From contig CAXKVR010000137.1 of NCBI GenBank assembly GCA_964058845.1, positions 1 through 64,000 of the forward strand: a DNA stretch of 64,000 bases. The letters are read 5' to 3'. Shown one piece after another: positions 63,318 through 64,000 of this stretch (within the stretch, counting starts at the first letter, position 1; every line of letters begins with the position of its first letter). Origin of the DNA: Carex sylvatica. Lineage: Eukaryota > Streptophyta > Magnoliopsida > Poales > Cyperaceae. The notes under the pieces were generated by a model. That model saw only the letters and a program-made list of their open reading frames with translations, made no database searches and was not told the DNA's origin. Made by a program: the position numbers and the translations under genes.

Positions 63318-63475
63318 GGCGCCTGCGCTACCCCCGAATAGGCACCCGACACGTGGGTCAAGCAAAAGTTGAGATATCTCGGGAATAGGCACCGGCCCGA
63401 GCCTCTGCGCTATCTCAACCTTTGCTTGACCCACGTGTCGGGTGCCTATTCGGGGGTAGCGCAGGCGCCAGTATT
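63312..63475. repeat. 65-bp inverted repeat with 34-bp spacer in the Helitron
   Basis: Arms 63312-63376 and 63411-63475 match with a single mismatch. The homology continues outward imperfectly to about 63273 and 63512. The spacer itself contains CTCGGG..CCCGAG, so a two-level hairpin can form. The arms are much richer in G and C than anything around them. Confidence 0.88.
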
Positions 63476-63861
63476 AATGAGCTTTGAGATTTGTGCAGAA
63501 AATATTTGAACAGTTGAGATTTTCCATAAAGTCACGCAAAGTTTGAGGTACCGCAGAGGATAGGAATTCGGAAAAGTAGAAAACGCGTGGAAACAGTAGA
63601 AAACGCGTGGAAAAAAGAAGATTCAGTGATACAATTTCTGTGTGGCATTATATGTAGCATAGATATAAATCACTAAATTTAGATTTCTACACGTTTGACA
63701 ACATGAAACAGATGTATAAAATCAAAATTATTTATTAAAGGCTGAGATTAAGATCTGTTTTGATGAGTGGCTGAGATTTATAGAATCAACGGCTCGGATC
63801 TTCTCTGGACAAATAGAGGGTTGGTTCCCAAAAAAAATAGCATGCTATTTAGTAGGGAGGA

Positions 63862-63885
63862 TATATGTATGTATATATATATATG

Positions 63886-63920
<35 letters not shown>

Positions 63921-64000
63921 CAATTATGCACCATTTAGCAGCTAGCTAGCTAGCTAGCCTCCATTTGCTAGCCCTTTTTTAAATCCATCATTTCAACCAA
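63862..64000 (+). repeat. (TA)n tract and continuation of block B (B3)
   Basis: A TATATGTATGTATATAT microsatellite (to about 63918) leads back into sequence matching 10862-10940 and 31100-31175: TTTCAATTATGCACCATTTA and GCTAGCTAGCTAGCCTCC. The third copy of B continues past the window end. Confidence 0.75.

Larger units (their letters stand above)
62695..63861 (-). mobile_element. Non-autonomous Helitron, 1167 bp
   Basis: Read on the minus strand, the element starts TCCTCCCTACTAAATAGC and ends in a GC-rich hairpin (CCCGTTGCAACGCACGGG) followed by CACTGGACTAG. The 5' TC and 3' CTAG ends with a hairpin just upstream are Helitron hallmarks, and the element lies between A and T. Blocks B1 and B2 provide the empty site: TTTATATATATATTTATTTC at 10848-10867 joins the two flanks directly. 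No Rep/helicase is encoded. It contains a large hairpin (63312-63475). Confidence 0.82.

Overview
This is nuclear DNA of a flowering plant. It is AT-rich, has intron-split genes with GT..AG junctions, and is crowded with plant transposons: Ty1/copia, Ty3/gypsy, CACTA, Helitron and MITE-like foldbacks. The species cannot be fixed from sequence. CYP90-type P450s in recent duplication would fit a steroid- or saponin-producing lineage, but that is a guess.

Few genes look intact. Two near-identical cytochrome P450 genes of the CYP90B (DWARF4-like) group lie in direct orientation at 3205-7240 and 52926-56961. Each has eight exons that join without a stop into 486 codons. A single-exon arabinogalactan-peptide gene lies at 60483-60677 on the minus strand. 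Everything else coding is transposon or decayed: copia polyproteins, a gypsy gag scrap, F-box/FBD remnants in two copies, CACTA-associated ORF remnants, and a degenerate second arabinogalactan-peptide gene.

Layout: (A1) 1-8435, gypsy gag scrap, foldback elements, P450 copy 1, CACTA fragment. (B1) 8436-28597, a 20-kb block with a promoter/exon fragment, CACTA remnant, F-box/FBD remnant, AG-peptide pseudogene, two tandem-repeat arrays, a purine tract and copia element 1. (B2) 28602-47451, a second head-to-tail copy of B with its own deletions, a 1.5-kb internal duplication and copia element 2. (U) 47452-49702, sequence seen once, with a tRNA-like SINE. (A2) 49703-58157, second copy of A with P450 copy 2. 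(B3) 58158 to the end, a broken third copy of B, interrupted by a MITE, the AG-peptide gene, a long foldback and a 1.17-kb Helitron.

History from the sequence: copia inserted once, because both copies share the AAAGG target duplication and the same altered LTR terminus. The 20-kb block then duplicated, with a 4-base filler at the junction that looks templated by an inverted sequence 120 bp upstream. The two P450 genes are almost identical over about 5.5 kb including introns, while their flanks differ by about 2-3 percent. That is the pattern of recent gene conversion. All comparisons were made by eye.
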